Below, one piece after another: positions 44,862 through 55,772 of a DNA stretch of 64,000 bases. The stretch is from Hypholoma sublateritium FD-334 SS-4. Lineage: Eukaryota > Basidiomycota > Agaricomycetes > Agaricales > Strophariaceae. The stretch is taken from contig KN817545.1 of assembly GCA_000827495.1 (NCBI GenBank), positions 71,113 to 135,112 of the forward strand, in the 5' to 3' direction. Both the position numbers and the translations under genes were made by a program. The number at the start of each line of letters is the position of its first letter. Position 1 is the stretch's first letter. The notes under the pieces are model-generated. The model had not been told where the DNA came from, ran no database searches, and saw nothing but the letters and a program-made list of their open reading frames with translations.

Positions 44862-47800
44862 TTACATTCCTTCGAGCGCGCCGTCGATGACCATCTTCTG
44901 CTGCGCCTGATACAGTTTCCCCGCACCCGGCGCAGGAATCGCGCTCTCCTTCCTCCCCACATACCGCAGGGCTTTACCTTCCCAGTTCATGTTTTCCAAC
45001 ACACTGTCAACTCTATCCCGCACATGTGAATACGCACCCTGGTTCCTGGGTTCCTCTTGCACCCAAAGCACCTCTTCTGCGCTGGTATATTTTGCGAGTA
45101 CCTTCTCTAGTGCCGCAAAGGGGAAAGGGGAAAGTTCTTCGATGCGAACGAATGCGATGCCGTCGGTGAGTGAGCGTGCTTCGCGTTCCTTGATAAGGTC
45201 ATAGTAGAGCTTCCCAGTGAGGAGTACTACGCGCTTCACGGTCGTTTGATTATCGACTGGGTCAGCAAGGACTGGCTGGAAGTGCGTTCCTTCGGAGACG
45301 TCACTGAGAGGCGAAGATGCAGCCTATGGCATCAAAAGAATATTAGACATTATACACCCATGTAAGATCGGGAGAATGCTCACAGAAAGTCTGAGCAGCC
45401 CCTTGGGACCTGCCACAATCAGAGGCTTCCGGTAGTTTCTGCATATTTGTCGCCGTAATAGATGGAAATATTGAGCGGGCGTAGTCGGATATACAACATG
45501 CATATTGATGTTCGGCGATTTCGAACTGACATCGTATCGGTCGTTCGTCAGCTTTTGGAAACGCAGAATCAGCCAATAGGAAATGAACCAGTGGGGGGGA
45601 TATACCTGGAGCATCCGCTCTATTCGCGACGACGAATGTTCCGGCCCGGCTCCATCCAAGCCATGGGGAAGCATCAGAACGATTCCACTTTGCTTCAGCC
45701 ATTTCGCTTTCATCAACCGATGGTCAGCATGCTTTCCTGGAGGGGTAACAACAAGGCTGCTCACTCTCAGCAGAAGAGATGAATGTATCAATTATAACCT
45801 ATGCGCCAAAATATCAGATCAAATGAATCGTATGGAAGATGTCGAAAAGATGAACCTGAGCCCCATTAAAGAAGTCACCGAACTACAACGCCGCCCATCA
45901 GACATCCATTCCTTGCGCCAAAATCTAACAAACATACCTGCGCTTCCCAGATTGGAAGCAGATTCGGCCGTTCCCAGCTTGCTCCATATTCGAACTAGGA
46001 CATCCATTAGATTTGAGGCTCAAGGGAGGTACACCTCATCAGCCCACGTACTCCGAGCACCGCCATCTCACTCAGCGAGCCTTTGAGTCATCAGGGTTAG
46101 AGCTGTATTCACGCTACGAGATAAAAGCAAGTCACGCACTATTCGCTAGCTCCAACTTCCCGTCCGCTTGAAGCTCGTCATTTAGTGGCACGATAACACC
46201 CTCTGTCTGTTGGTTGACTAGCATAGCATGACGGTGGCTGAAGGTGCCCCTGCCAACGTCTTGTCCCGAGATACGCACATCAGCTCCTTCGAGCATCACT
46301 GACCCAAATGCCAGCGCCTGTTCCCGTCAAATAAACGAATAAGACGAGGCGTAAAAAGGTAAAGAAACGAGTGCTTGCCTCAGCAGTGGCGAAATCCAGC
46401 CCCTTGCCTGACTCGATACTCTGCAGCCTGTTCTTCACATGTCGGTGGAGTTTGCTGTGAATCTCCTGAGGATTATGCAATGTATCAGTATGTCACCCCC
46501 GCTTCCACGTAAGGTCCGTAAGAACGCACAAAACCCTCAGGAACCTTGACGCTGGCTCTCCCAATCTTCTTCAAGATATCCACGTCTACGCCTGTCGCTG
46601 GATCGTGGATTGCTTTCGGGCTGGCCGGCCAAACCATCCCCGTCCATTGCTTCTCCAGCATCGACGCGGAGGGACCATAAGCGGGGACTTTCGCCAGTTC
46701 CGATTCGAGGTGAGCTTTGTATGAGCCTCGAACGGCATTGATATCTGTTTCAGTGAGTACTTCTTCCGACTGCATACACGAATAAATAAAAATAAAAGGC
46801 GATGCTGATGACGAAGAAAAGTACACACAATCAATTTTTGTTCGTAGAGCTGTGGCACAGATTTTCGAGCGGCGATTTTCTCATACATAAGCGGACTAGT
46901 GATACTCGGCAAATCGAGTTCGTTGTGTCTGTGAATTTCGGATACCGTGAGCTGAATATTGCTGCGAGTAATGGTCGGAAAACAAACCCCCTAGCACGAG
47001 AGTAAGCATCCATCTTAGTGAGAAGAAGAATAAATAAATCACCATCGGCGATATACCAATAAATCAACAATAATATCCTTTCTGAAGTAATTTCTATACC
47101 TGAATGCAACATCCATGGCCTTGGCGACATCTTGCATGAAGGGGAAGTTGACGATCACCGGTGAGCCATGAACTGCATAAAACCAGAATCAATTCGGTTG
47201 GCTCACCTTCGGGGTGGTCTCCGTTCACATGGAGAATTGGCGCATTGATCATCTTGCCTACGTCCGAGCAGTACAAGGAAGACCTTGCATTGGAAGCGGG
47301 AGTGGTATACCCAATGCTTAAATGGGGTTAGCCATGAATGCTCGCGGCCTGCCATGGGATAAAAGCATACTTGTTGCTGGAAATTCCACATGTTATTTGA
47401 TCAGTCCAGCGACAAATTTATAAAGAAGAGGAAATCGCACTCCACGACCAAATGTATGCTTCCCCCGCTTGTGAAGTGGGGCAGGTTGCCTGTTTATAGT
47501 GATTAATCTCGTAGCGCGAGTGAACTTGCGTAGCAACTGACTCAGTCCGAGGGATTCCATGATGACGCCCTGCCCGGCGAAACTTGCGTCGCCGTGAATT
47601 TGGACGCACATAGCCTTGTCGCCGAGTTTGCAGTCATCCGGCGACGTCTTGAGAAGAGAGTACTGTTTCGCGCGCGTCTTGCCCATGGCAACCGGATTGA
47701 CAGCCTCTAGAAGGATGGGGGACCGTTAGATCTTGGCCGGGGCCAATAAGGCTAAAAAATAAATTCACCAAGGTGTGAGGGGTTGGGGAGGAGTGAAACT

Positions 47801-48911
47801 TTGACTGGATGGCTGGCGTTGGCGTAGGAAAGGCTAGGTGATGAAACTAGAAGGTGTCAAATGCAATGCTAGGAACATGGAATCGACCATACCGAGATGG
47901 CTAAGCACGTCGCCTTCTGCCCCCAGATCCTCGGGAATTTCGAAACCACCTTTTATTTTGTGGAACAGACCGGCGGGGGAGTACTGCAACACATCTGTCA
48001 AAAGATTCAAGCGTCCTCGATGTGGCATAGCTACAATAGTACAAAAACATTGGTGTCGTTCTAATAGGAGCTTGAGAAATCTGAAACACATACCAAGCAT
48101 GATGTGCTGTACACCGGCCTGAGCTGCCGCTGAAAAGAGGGAGTCTAAGGCGGGAAGCATCGATTCGCCTCCTTCGAGGCCGTACCGCTTCAAATTCGGA
48201 AATTTCAGCTGTAAGAAGTTGTCGAACACTTCACTACGCGCTAAGAGTCTATGTATGCGCCTTTTCTTCTCTTCGTCCAGGTTTATGAGTGGAGTATCCT
48301 CTGGGTTCGGCAGTGACTGCGATTCTAAGAGATGGGAAAACCATAGTCGTTCTGTTTTCGAGGGAGAGTGCATATACTAGTACCCACAGCCTGTTTGCCT
48401 ACAAAGAATGACAGCTGAATATATGGGCACTCACCTCGTATGCGATATTTCCGACGTATACTTTCCGTAAATGCTCTCTAATTTGCCTTAGCGTCCACCA
48501 CTCTTCCCCCTCATCCTCCCCGACGCGTTTAGTCCACAATATTCCGTTTACGTTGTACTTCTGGTCATTATCGACCAACCCATACCGGTTTGGGAAGAGT
48601 GCAGCGACTTCTTCACGGTGAATCAAGTCCAGGGGATCGATCCGCGCCGCCCTGTGCCCGTGAGTGCGTAACGAGTCAACGTAGCGTAGCAATGGCGCAT
48701 TCTGCGCGCGATTTTCGAGCTGGGCTTGCGTGTCTGTAAATAGGGGTCAGCTCAGCAGAAACGACGTGAAGATCGCCATACAGTCGGGAAATACATATTC
48801 GCGTGGCTTGCGAAAACCGAATGATTCGTCGTGGTAACCCCTGCGCGCCTGTAGCGGCTGAAACGTTCGCACAGCTGACCTTCTGTAGCCAGAGACAACG
48901 ATTGACTTCAT
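44862..48911 (-). CDS. DHTKD1: 2-oxoadipate dehydrogenase E1 component (DHTKD1 type)
   Basis: Mitochondrial thiamine-diphosphate enzyme that decarboxylates 2-oxoadipate in lysine/tryptophan breakdown, partner of E2/E3 of the oxoglutarate complex. The start is ATG at 48911-48909, with a targeting peptide ([20 protein letters not shown]). It lacks the long N-terminal extension of oxoglutarate dehydrogenase, which favours DHTKD1. Motifs: [141 protein letters not shown], and [17 protein letters not shown]. About 22 exons, several under 30 nt. Microexons of 6 nt (47371-47376) and 3 nt (46988-46990) and one GC-AG intron (46378-46318) are needed to keep conserved motifs in frame. The stop is at 44862. 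Confidence 0.92.
46318..46378 (-). other. GC-AG intron in DHTKD1
   Basis: The exon ends LDFATAE at 46379; the intron begins GCAAGC and ends AACAG; the next exon starts ALAFGSVML. The join reproduces a well conserved family segment. AG|GCAAG is the classical GC donor. Confidence 0.85.
46988..46990 (-). other. 3-nt microexon (GGG) in DHTKD1
   Basis: The exon 47081-47043 side ends in CGA TG before a GT donor at 47042. The next exon starts A CAC AAC GAA CTC at 46928. Direct joining would give a TGA stop. Inserting GGG, which lies between an AG acceptor (46992-46991) and a GTTTGT donor (46987), gives TGG GGA CAC, that is RRWGHNELD, the invariant E1 motif. Flanking introns are 52 and 59 nt. Confidence 0.75.
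47371..47376 (-). other. 6-nt microexon (CAACAA) in DHTKD1
   Basis: The exon ending LVV + GA at 47441 and the one starting C ATT GGG TAT at 47316 must be bridged. CAACAA, bounded by CCAG and GTATGC, restores the frame as [14 protein letters not shown] with no insertion or loss compared with the usual LVV-NNQ-IGYTT. Introns are 64 and 54 nt. Confidence 0.65.
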
Positions 48912-50169
48912 TGTTTTGGACAGAAAGGACGACAACAGAACTGCGCGTCTGGCCTGGATCCGAGTCTCGACACTCCAACGAGTCCCGCGTGTTTCTCCAA
49001 ATCCCCGTACCCTAAGATAGCTGATAACGGGCTAAAAGGGGCGAAGATCGTGATGTGCGCGCGCTACGAGGATAAGACCTGAGGCCTGATTATTGCGAGC
49101 CACAAATGAGAATGTGGATGTGCATAGGTGTCCATGCTGCGTATAAGTATGGCCTCCGGACGGACCTCGCTTCAGACAGTAATTCAACTGGAGCAATGCG
49201 GCGGCCCGATGCCGGGCTTCGGCACGGTCCGACGGCATCAAGAACATTACGTGCAACCACCGCACTCACTGTGCGTGTATTCTTGCTTCAACTCAGACTA
49301 AATGGCGCTCAGGGAGTTTTGTTTCTTCTCGAAACAAATAGCTAAAATTGCAGAGGAATCAGCGAACAAAACCAAGGTCGTTTCGCGGGCTTTCAAATTG
49401 CATAAATAGGCGACTTAGTCCAGTAGAAATCCTGCAGTAAAGAGTGTAAAAAAATGCAAGCGAGAGGCCTTAGAAGCTCAAATGAATTTTTGATGCGTTC
49501 CGCCCGACTTCTTCATGGACCTTGGCACGGCGTCGCATGATGGAATGCATTAGGCAACGATGCCCAGAGTTGGCTTCCTTGCTAAATATAACTCTAACAG
49601 CCAACTAACAGCGCGGACTGTGGACTAACCTTTGCCTCAAGGTTTGCCTGAGACTCTTTTTAAGCCAACTTGAACGGACTGCAGACTCAAATTGGCCTTT
49701 CTCTCATCCTTGTGAGCTCCCCTGCTCCCTAACGCTGTTAATCAGTTCCGGTTGCTTGCTGAGCCCGGCACTTGAGGAGGACGAATCAAGCCGTGTGAGA
49801 AAGTATTGCCGGCCCTTAGCTTACGACTGTCCCCAACTCTGACCAACCAAATTATTGCCCGCAGCACGGTCGGAAGCATTTTATTCGCACAAAAGATGAG
49901 GAGGCAGCGGACGTCGGACCAGGACAACGAACAACTGTGCGTCCATCTTTTTCCTTTCTCCCCCTAGTTTCCGCCATTTCCAGCGTCTGCAAGCCAAGCC
50001 TTCACGTACAGCAAGCTGTGCAGCGGCCCAGATACCATAACCCAGCCATAACCCCGACGGCCCTAGATTCCTAGCACATATGCGTGTGAAGGGGGCAATT
50101 TAAGACTCACTTCATCCCCTTTGCAGATTACCACCCGACGGCTCCTTTCAGCCTCACCCACGACGAGAC
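48912..50169. promoter_or_regulatory. divergent promoter region DHTKD1 / tetraspanin
   Basis: 1.26 kb between two opposite start codons. It contains pyrimidine-rich stretches near 49,950 and 50,150 before the tetraspanin start. No coding sequence recognised. Confidence 0.5.
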
Positions 50170-51640
50170 ATGTATCTGGATCCTCCAAACCCCCCTTTTA
50201 ACGCTCGATCCGACCGTGAATCCTCCTCGTCGACAATTCAAGGCGGCGATGACGGTCGGTTCGGCTACGCCAGTCCTATATCATCACCTTCGCGCTCGCG
50301 GAATTCGTTTTCTGGGCCTGATGGTACAGGACTAACCAGCGCAGATAGCAATGTCTCGCTAACGGTGAACTACTTGCCACACAAGTTCTCGAACCCTTTG
50401 CTCTCGTCGGCGGGGCAACGACGCCGCAAACCGTATCGCGAATTGAAGGGCAGAGGCGACTTCAGTCTCGGGGCCGGTGTGATTCCGAAGATGGGTGGCG
50501 GGGTGGAAGCGTTCCGGAGAGGCGAGTCGCGAATGGGAGGTGCCGATGATGACGACGACGACAGCGAGCGGGTGGAGGATGGGAGTGGTGCGAGCTGGAT
50601 GAAGAAACCGTCAACTACCAAGGCATCGCCAAAGCTACGATGGAACAAGTTCAAGTGGACATTGTTTTTCACTAATCTATTGGCGAGTTGTTGTTCCTCA
50701 GTGTCTTCCTCCACCGTCGAAAGGCCTTGCTAATCTAGGGAAAATGCGCAGTTAACAACATATTCTTTCGTCGGCTTGATCGCGTGTCTCCTAACGTGGT
50801 TCAATATATGGGATAAAGCAGACATTATCCGGGTCGGGACCAGCAACGAGCTTATCCTTTCCACTGTCGCCTCCATCTTCGGAATCCTCGCCTGTATAGT
50901 GGGATGGGCTGGCATATTACTCAACAATCGCTCCTTCCTCGCTGGCTACTGCTTCCTCTCCTGGGTCACCTTCGCCTTTCTCCTCATCCCTGGATACCTT
51001 ACATACAAACGCCGTGCTTTCAACCTCGAGGGTAAGATCAACGCACAGTGGTCCCAGGATCTGGGTTCGGAAGGTAGGCTACGCATCCAGAATGTACTGT
51101 CATGCTGTGGTTACTTCTCCCCCTTCGTGGAGGCAACGATCAGCCAAACGTGCTATTCCCGCAGCCCCCTCCCAGGGTGCAAACTGAGGTATCTGGACTT
51201 TGAGCGCTCGGCACTCAAGATCTGGTACTCCGCAGTATTTGGCCTTGTCCCCTTGCAACTCCTCGTGATGGTCGCAGGCCTGCTCTGCGCGAATCATGTC
51301 ACGTATCGTTTCGGCAAAGGCATGATGCCGAAGGCGTACCGTCTGAGCACCAAGAGCCTGGCAGTCATCATGGACAAATATGCTAGGTACGCGTCTCAGC
51401 CGCCTGGCCTAAAGGCGGACCCATCATTGATCTTTTGTTGTCTCCAGCCAATTAGCAGAACAATACGGCGAGGACATCGCCTCCGACATTCTTACGCGCT
51501 CGCGGTCAGACCTGCAGCTGGATACCATGCCCAAGATGCCGTACGCGCAGCCCTCGGGGCACGAATTGCAATTGCGCGGATACCCGACAACACGATATGA
51601 CCAGCTGGCTATGAAGCCGGCGAATTCGACCTATAAATAG
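50170..51640 (+). CDS. fungal tetraspanin
   Basis: Four-helix membrane protein with a long disordered cytoplasmic head (residues 1 to about 165, Ser-rich with an acidic DDDDDDSE patch). TM1 reads FKWTLFFTNLLLTTYSFVGL, then IACLLTWF. TM2 (LILSTVASIFGILACIVGWA) and TM3 (FLAGYCFLSWVTFAFLLIPGY) follow. The large loop has the CCG motif (VLSCCGYFSP) and further cysteines (TCYSRSPLPGC). TM4 is FGLVPLQLLVMVAGLLCANH. The tail ends MKPANSTYK. An intron at 50683-50751 with a GC donor gives a normal-length TM1; using GT at 50701 instead would add ASCCSS. Fungal relatives act in appressorium or hyphal development and membrane organisation. Confidence 0.87.
50683..50751 (+). other. probable GC-AG intron in tetraspanin gene
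   Basis: The donor TTG|GCGAGT and acceptor GCGCAG join NLL to LTTYSFVG in frame and keep TM1 at about 25 residues. The alternative GT donor at 50,701 also keeps the frame but lengthens TM1 with two cysteines. Confidence 0.55.
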
Positions 51641-52589
51641 CCTTCGATGCGAATGTTTCTCCAGGCTTCTCCCCCCGTCCTGGCACCACCAGGGCGGATG
51701 AATCGTTTTGGAACATGCACGGTCGGACTGGAACGCATTCCTTAATCCCACCTTCATTCTTTACAACACACACCCTCGCCGTGCACCATGCATAACTTAA
51801 TCAGGCTCGTGATCCATCGACTCCCGACATTGTATATCCCCTCCAACCCCACCCTCATCGATGACTGACACGCCATCAGGATTCCCAGAATACAAAATAG
51901 ACGTTCCTCCCCACCCCATGGACACTTTCTTGGTCAGGCTACCGCATACGCGGGCCAGCCCTAATTATAATACTGGATGTATTAATCATCTCGCACTGTC
52001 CGCCGCCATTCCTGCCTCTCTACACATGCATGCGAGATACCGCATCCATTCCATCCAGAACGACATTCATTTATCATGAACTCTTATCCCATTCTGGCCA
52101 CTTTCTCGTCGGACTTGTGAAACGTGAATTCTGGCACTCGTGCCCACAACGCTTATTCTACCTATCAAACCAAAAGTTATGCATACGATGTCTTTCCTAG
52201 ACGTTCGAAGTGGACTATATTATGTAGTGAATACCATTTACATATATACTGCTGTCCAGCTGCTGCGCCCACCACTTCTAACCCGCTTCTCAGCACTTCG
52301 TGTCCCGGGATCCGTGCCCAACCGATTCGAAGGTTACAAGATTTAGGTGCGTTTTTCCTCTCGATGAATGGAGAGTCAATGTCCTGAAGCCAGCCTAAGT
52401 AATAGAAGACTGCGGACGGTGGCGTCGGGAGTCTAGGGGAAGCTGCTAATGCCCTTCTAACGAACGATCGATTCTGACGAAGTTGCCCAATTAATTGACT
52501 TTGTCGTCCCATTTTGAATAGCAGATTTTCAGACTATATAACCAAGGGAATGGCGTAGAAAGGTGCCACACTCTTGGTTTTTTTGCACG
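51641..52589. other. intergenic region upstream of P450-B
   Basis: 949 bp with no recognisable gene. Its right end carries the P450-B core promoter. Confidence 0.5.
52534..52542 (+). promoter_or_regulatory. TATA box of P450-B
   Basis: CTATATAAC lies about 50 bp before the P450-B start, indicating a very short leader. P450-C has the same arrangement. Confidence 0.6.
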
Positions 52590-54509
52590 ATGTCGGTGGT
52601 GGTCAATTCAACCCTCAACGATTCCTTGCGCGACTACTGGCAACAGACTCCTTTGTCATATTTGGTGGTCGCTGGAGCTGCCGTCCTTCTATCTCTTTCC
52701 ACAGCGTTCAAGTTCCCTTTCTCTGGGGACTCCAAAATCTACTACCCGCCGGGGTTGCAAATCGTTCACGCTTGGAAGTTCTTCACTAAGCGATATGATT
52801 TCTTGAACGACACCTTCCGGCAGACCCACAAGAAATTCTTCGAGTTTTACGTCAACCAAGTATGTCGAATATGTTCGATATCTACTACTTCAAGATCGCT
52901 GACTGCAGCAGTACCGAGTGGTGGCCATTCGCGGGGAAAACCAACGAAAGATCTTCTACACGGAGAAAACACTTTCCATGTTCCAGGGACATCAGTTCTT
53001 AGTCGGCGCGGCCCCGTCGCTGAAGGATATCAATGTTATGGAAGACAGGTCTGAAGACTTCCACGCGGCTTTTTTCAAGCGCTTACTTGTGGTCCAGCAT
53101 AAGGATCGGGTTACCACTAGTATGCTCTTCTGTTCATCTGGAGTATTTTTATTTTCAAATAAGTGGGCGCAGTGATCCCAGCACTATTCGGTCACATCGA
53201 CCGGCACTTCAAGGCACTGGGGAGGGAGGGTTCCTTCGACCCATTCAAAGAAACCCATGATGTAGGTCTATCTCAGTATTTGTTACAATTTATTCATCTT
53301 CATTATCGCCCAGATCATCTTCGAGATGACAGCGCGGCTAGCTGCTTGCCGGGAGCTCGCAGAAGATAAACAGGCTATTCGCAAACTCATCGATATATAC
53401 CTTGACCTTGAGCACGGCGTAACTGCGGGCTCCATCCTTTTCCCGTGGTTCCCTAGCCCATCCAGGAAGGCAAAGGCAAATGCTACTGCTGCCCTGTACG
53501 GATTTCTGAATTCATATGTCGAGCTGAGGCGCAAGGACCCTGTAACTTCAACCGACACGATCGACGTCTTCATCGCGGAGGGATGTAATAATCCCACCAT
53601 TGTTGCGGTATGAATATCTATGTCTGAATGGCCCAGCATAAAGGTTGAGATTTCATAAAAGGTTATCATGAATATCGTATTCGCTGGGGTCATAAACACT
53701 GGCGTGAATGGTGAGCCGCACTCCTCTCCATCTCTCGCGAGATCTACATTTAAAACTACATATACAGTGAGCTGGGCTTTAGTCCATCTCGGATTTAATC
53801 CGGAATGGAAAGAAAAAGTAATCGTAGAGCTCAAGTCCCTCTTTGCCGAGCACGCAATTAGCCACGCCACCGACCCCCTCCACATTCAGCTTTCGTCGAT
53901 CCCCTTGAATGCGTGGGAGACTAAGACACCTGTCCTTGAAGGGGTCATCCGGGAGACGCTTCGCCTGACGATGACGGACGCGCCGAGCCGGCGCATCATG
54001 TCCGACGAACTCGTGCTTGACGGTGTCGTTGTTAAAAAGGGACAATTCATCACTTATTCACAGGCCGAAGTACATCTGAATCCGGCTATCTACCCAAAAC
54101 CGTACACCTTCGACCCGGACCGCTATCGGCGTGGACGAGAGGAGGATAAAAAGGAGGCATTCTGCTATCTTGCCTGGGGTGCCGGTGAGCGGGTTCAAGT
54201 TTGTTTATTCTACAAAGAGTGCATATTTAACTCGGGTATAGGTCGCCATCCTTGCGCTGGGATCAAACTCGCGAAGCTAGAGATGAAAATGGTGCTGGCA
54301 ATGCTACTTCTCGGGTACGACTACCATGTCGTTGACGAGAATGGCAACTATCCAGCCTCTGCTCCGCGGGTTGATAGAAACGACTGTCATCAGGTGTGTC
54401 CTCCTAGGAAACCCGTTTTAAATCTTTATCGTGCATTTCTGACTGATCATAGCCACGGCCTATTACGCAGGATAGGGTGTACATTGAGTTCAAACGCGTT
54501 GTCGAGTGA
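52590..54509 (+). CDS. cytochrome P450 (P450-B), tandem copy 1
   Basis: Haem monooxygenase anchored by an N-terminal helix (YLVVAGAAVLLSLSTAF). Motifs: GLQIVHAWKFFTKRYDFLND, FLVGAAPSLKDINVMEDRSE, I-helix MNIVFAGVINTGVN then SWALVHLGFNPEW, K-helix ExxR in VIRETLRLT, YPKPYTFDPDRY, and haem loop LAWGAG|RHPCAG with the cysteine ligand. Tryptophan replaces the usual phenylalanine, and His the usual Arg, as in the CYP51-like GAGRH type. The last exon, joined from 54,362-region HQ to the AG near 54,451, gives PRPITQDRVYIEFKRVVE and a stop at 54,507-54,509, matching P450-C. Without this splice the frame runs into an unrelated tail. About nine introns. Confidence 0.9.
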
Positions 54510-55772
54510 GACTACGATGATGATTGGACCCCATATGCTGCATGCCGTTTATATGGCTCCACTGATGATGTGTCTGTACAATCGGTACAATTTGAGTACA
54601 TGACCTGTACCAAACTTGTAACGGGAATTTAATCGGAACACCGATTCCGCACAAGTACACTCGCACTGTATTAAAAAACCATTCTCTATCTAGTCGACAA
54701 GTAGAATATTTCTAGAATCACCGAGCAGGATGGATGTCACTGAAAACTTAGAAGCACGCCGTAATCTTTGCATGCTATGGTTTACGTGGGTATGCCTTCA
54801 ACGTGATCGCTCGGAGGTTTATAAGTCCCCCCTTGCTCGCATGTACAAAGTGCCCGGTGGGTCCTTTCCTTGTCCGAAAGAGATGTAGAATTAAATTCAA
54901 TCAATGGTCCACCTGTCCCGTTACTAGCGAAGGTTAGCCACCCTTTATTGATGCCAGGAGTTGATTCATGGGACGAAAGATCTATTTATATATTGGCACA
55001 TACTTACAAGCTACTTGTTGTTAGAAAACTTGGACTACATGCCAAATACGATAATATTGCACATTTACAGCTCGGCGCCGAAACCAAAAACCTTATAAAA
55101 TGGCCATGTAGGGAATGAATTTCTGATAAGTGTAAGAAAAGTGTGGGTTATTATTTGTTCGGAGTTGCCAATTGATGATCTTCAGATTCTGACAGCGATG
55201 ATTAAAGCAGTCAATTGCGTTATTCGCTAGGTGAGCACTATCTAATAGTTGAAAGTAACCACCGGTGATCCACTGACTTTCATCTAAATTTTCCTGAGCG
55301 CAGATAATGATAACAGCCTATGTATGGCATGAAATGTGGAATTCAAGACTGCGATCGAAAAGGAGGTATCCAGACTTCGCCCGTAACAAAAGAACTTGAT
55401 CCTGTATTTTACCCGTTCCCTTCGTTATTGCAGCTATCAATCCGCATAAAATAGGAAAAATCCGTAGACTCCATTACGTGAGGTCAGTGCGAGTCCACAG
55501 TCAAGTTTACAACTGCCTTTCTGGACTTCTTTGTGTAGCGATGACGAATAGCGGCACTAGGACGGAGGACTCATTCCTCGTTATTTCCTTTCGCTATTAC
55601 AGTACTAGTAACAGTAGCGCATGTTTGAACTAAGGAATATCAAGGGCAGGTCCACTTCCGGATAGGCTATCTTAGATCTGGATTTCCTCTCCACCTCAGA
55701 CCACATTTTAGTGCCTATATAAGATTGGCATCTACACATCTCCTATCCTCGTTGTGCTTCTCCCCCTCTACT
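54510..55772. other. intergenic region between tandem P450 genes
   Basis: 1.26 kb, AT-rich, with no gene recognised. The P450-C core promoter lies at its right end. Confidence 0.5.
55716..55723 (+). promoter_or_regulatory. TATA box of P450-C
   Basis: TATATAAG lies 50 bp before the P450-C start codon, the same spacing as in P450-B. Confidence 0.6.

Noticed and set aside
47081..47100. A GT...CAG pair of only 18 nt in DHTKD1 that first looked like an intron
   Set aside because: It is too short, and reading through gives the conserved [17 protein letters not shown].
54400..54603. A long C-terminal extension of P450-B read without splicing
   Set aside because: Comparison with P450-C shows an intron after the last HQ; the spliced tail is conserved and the extension is not.
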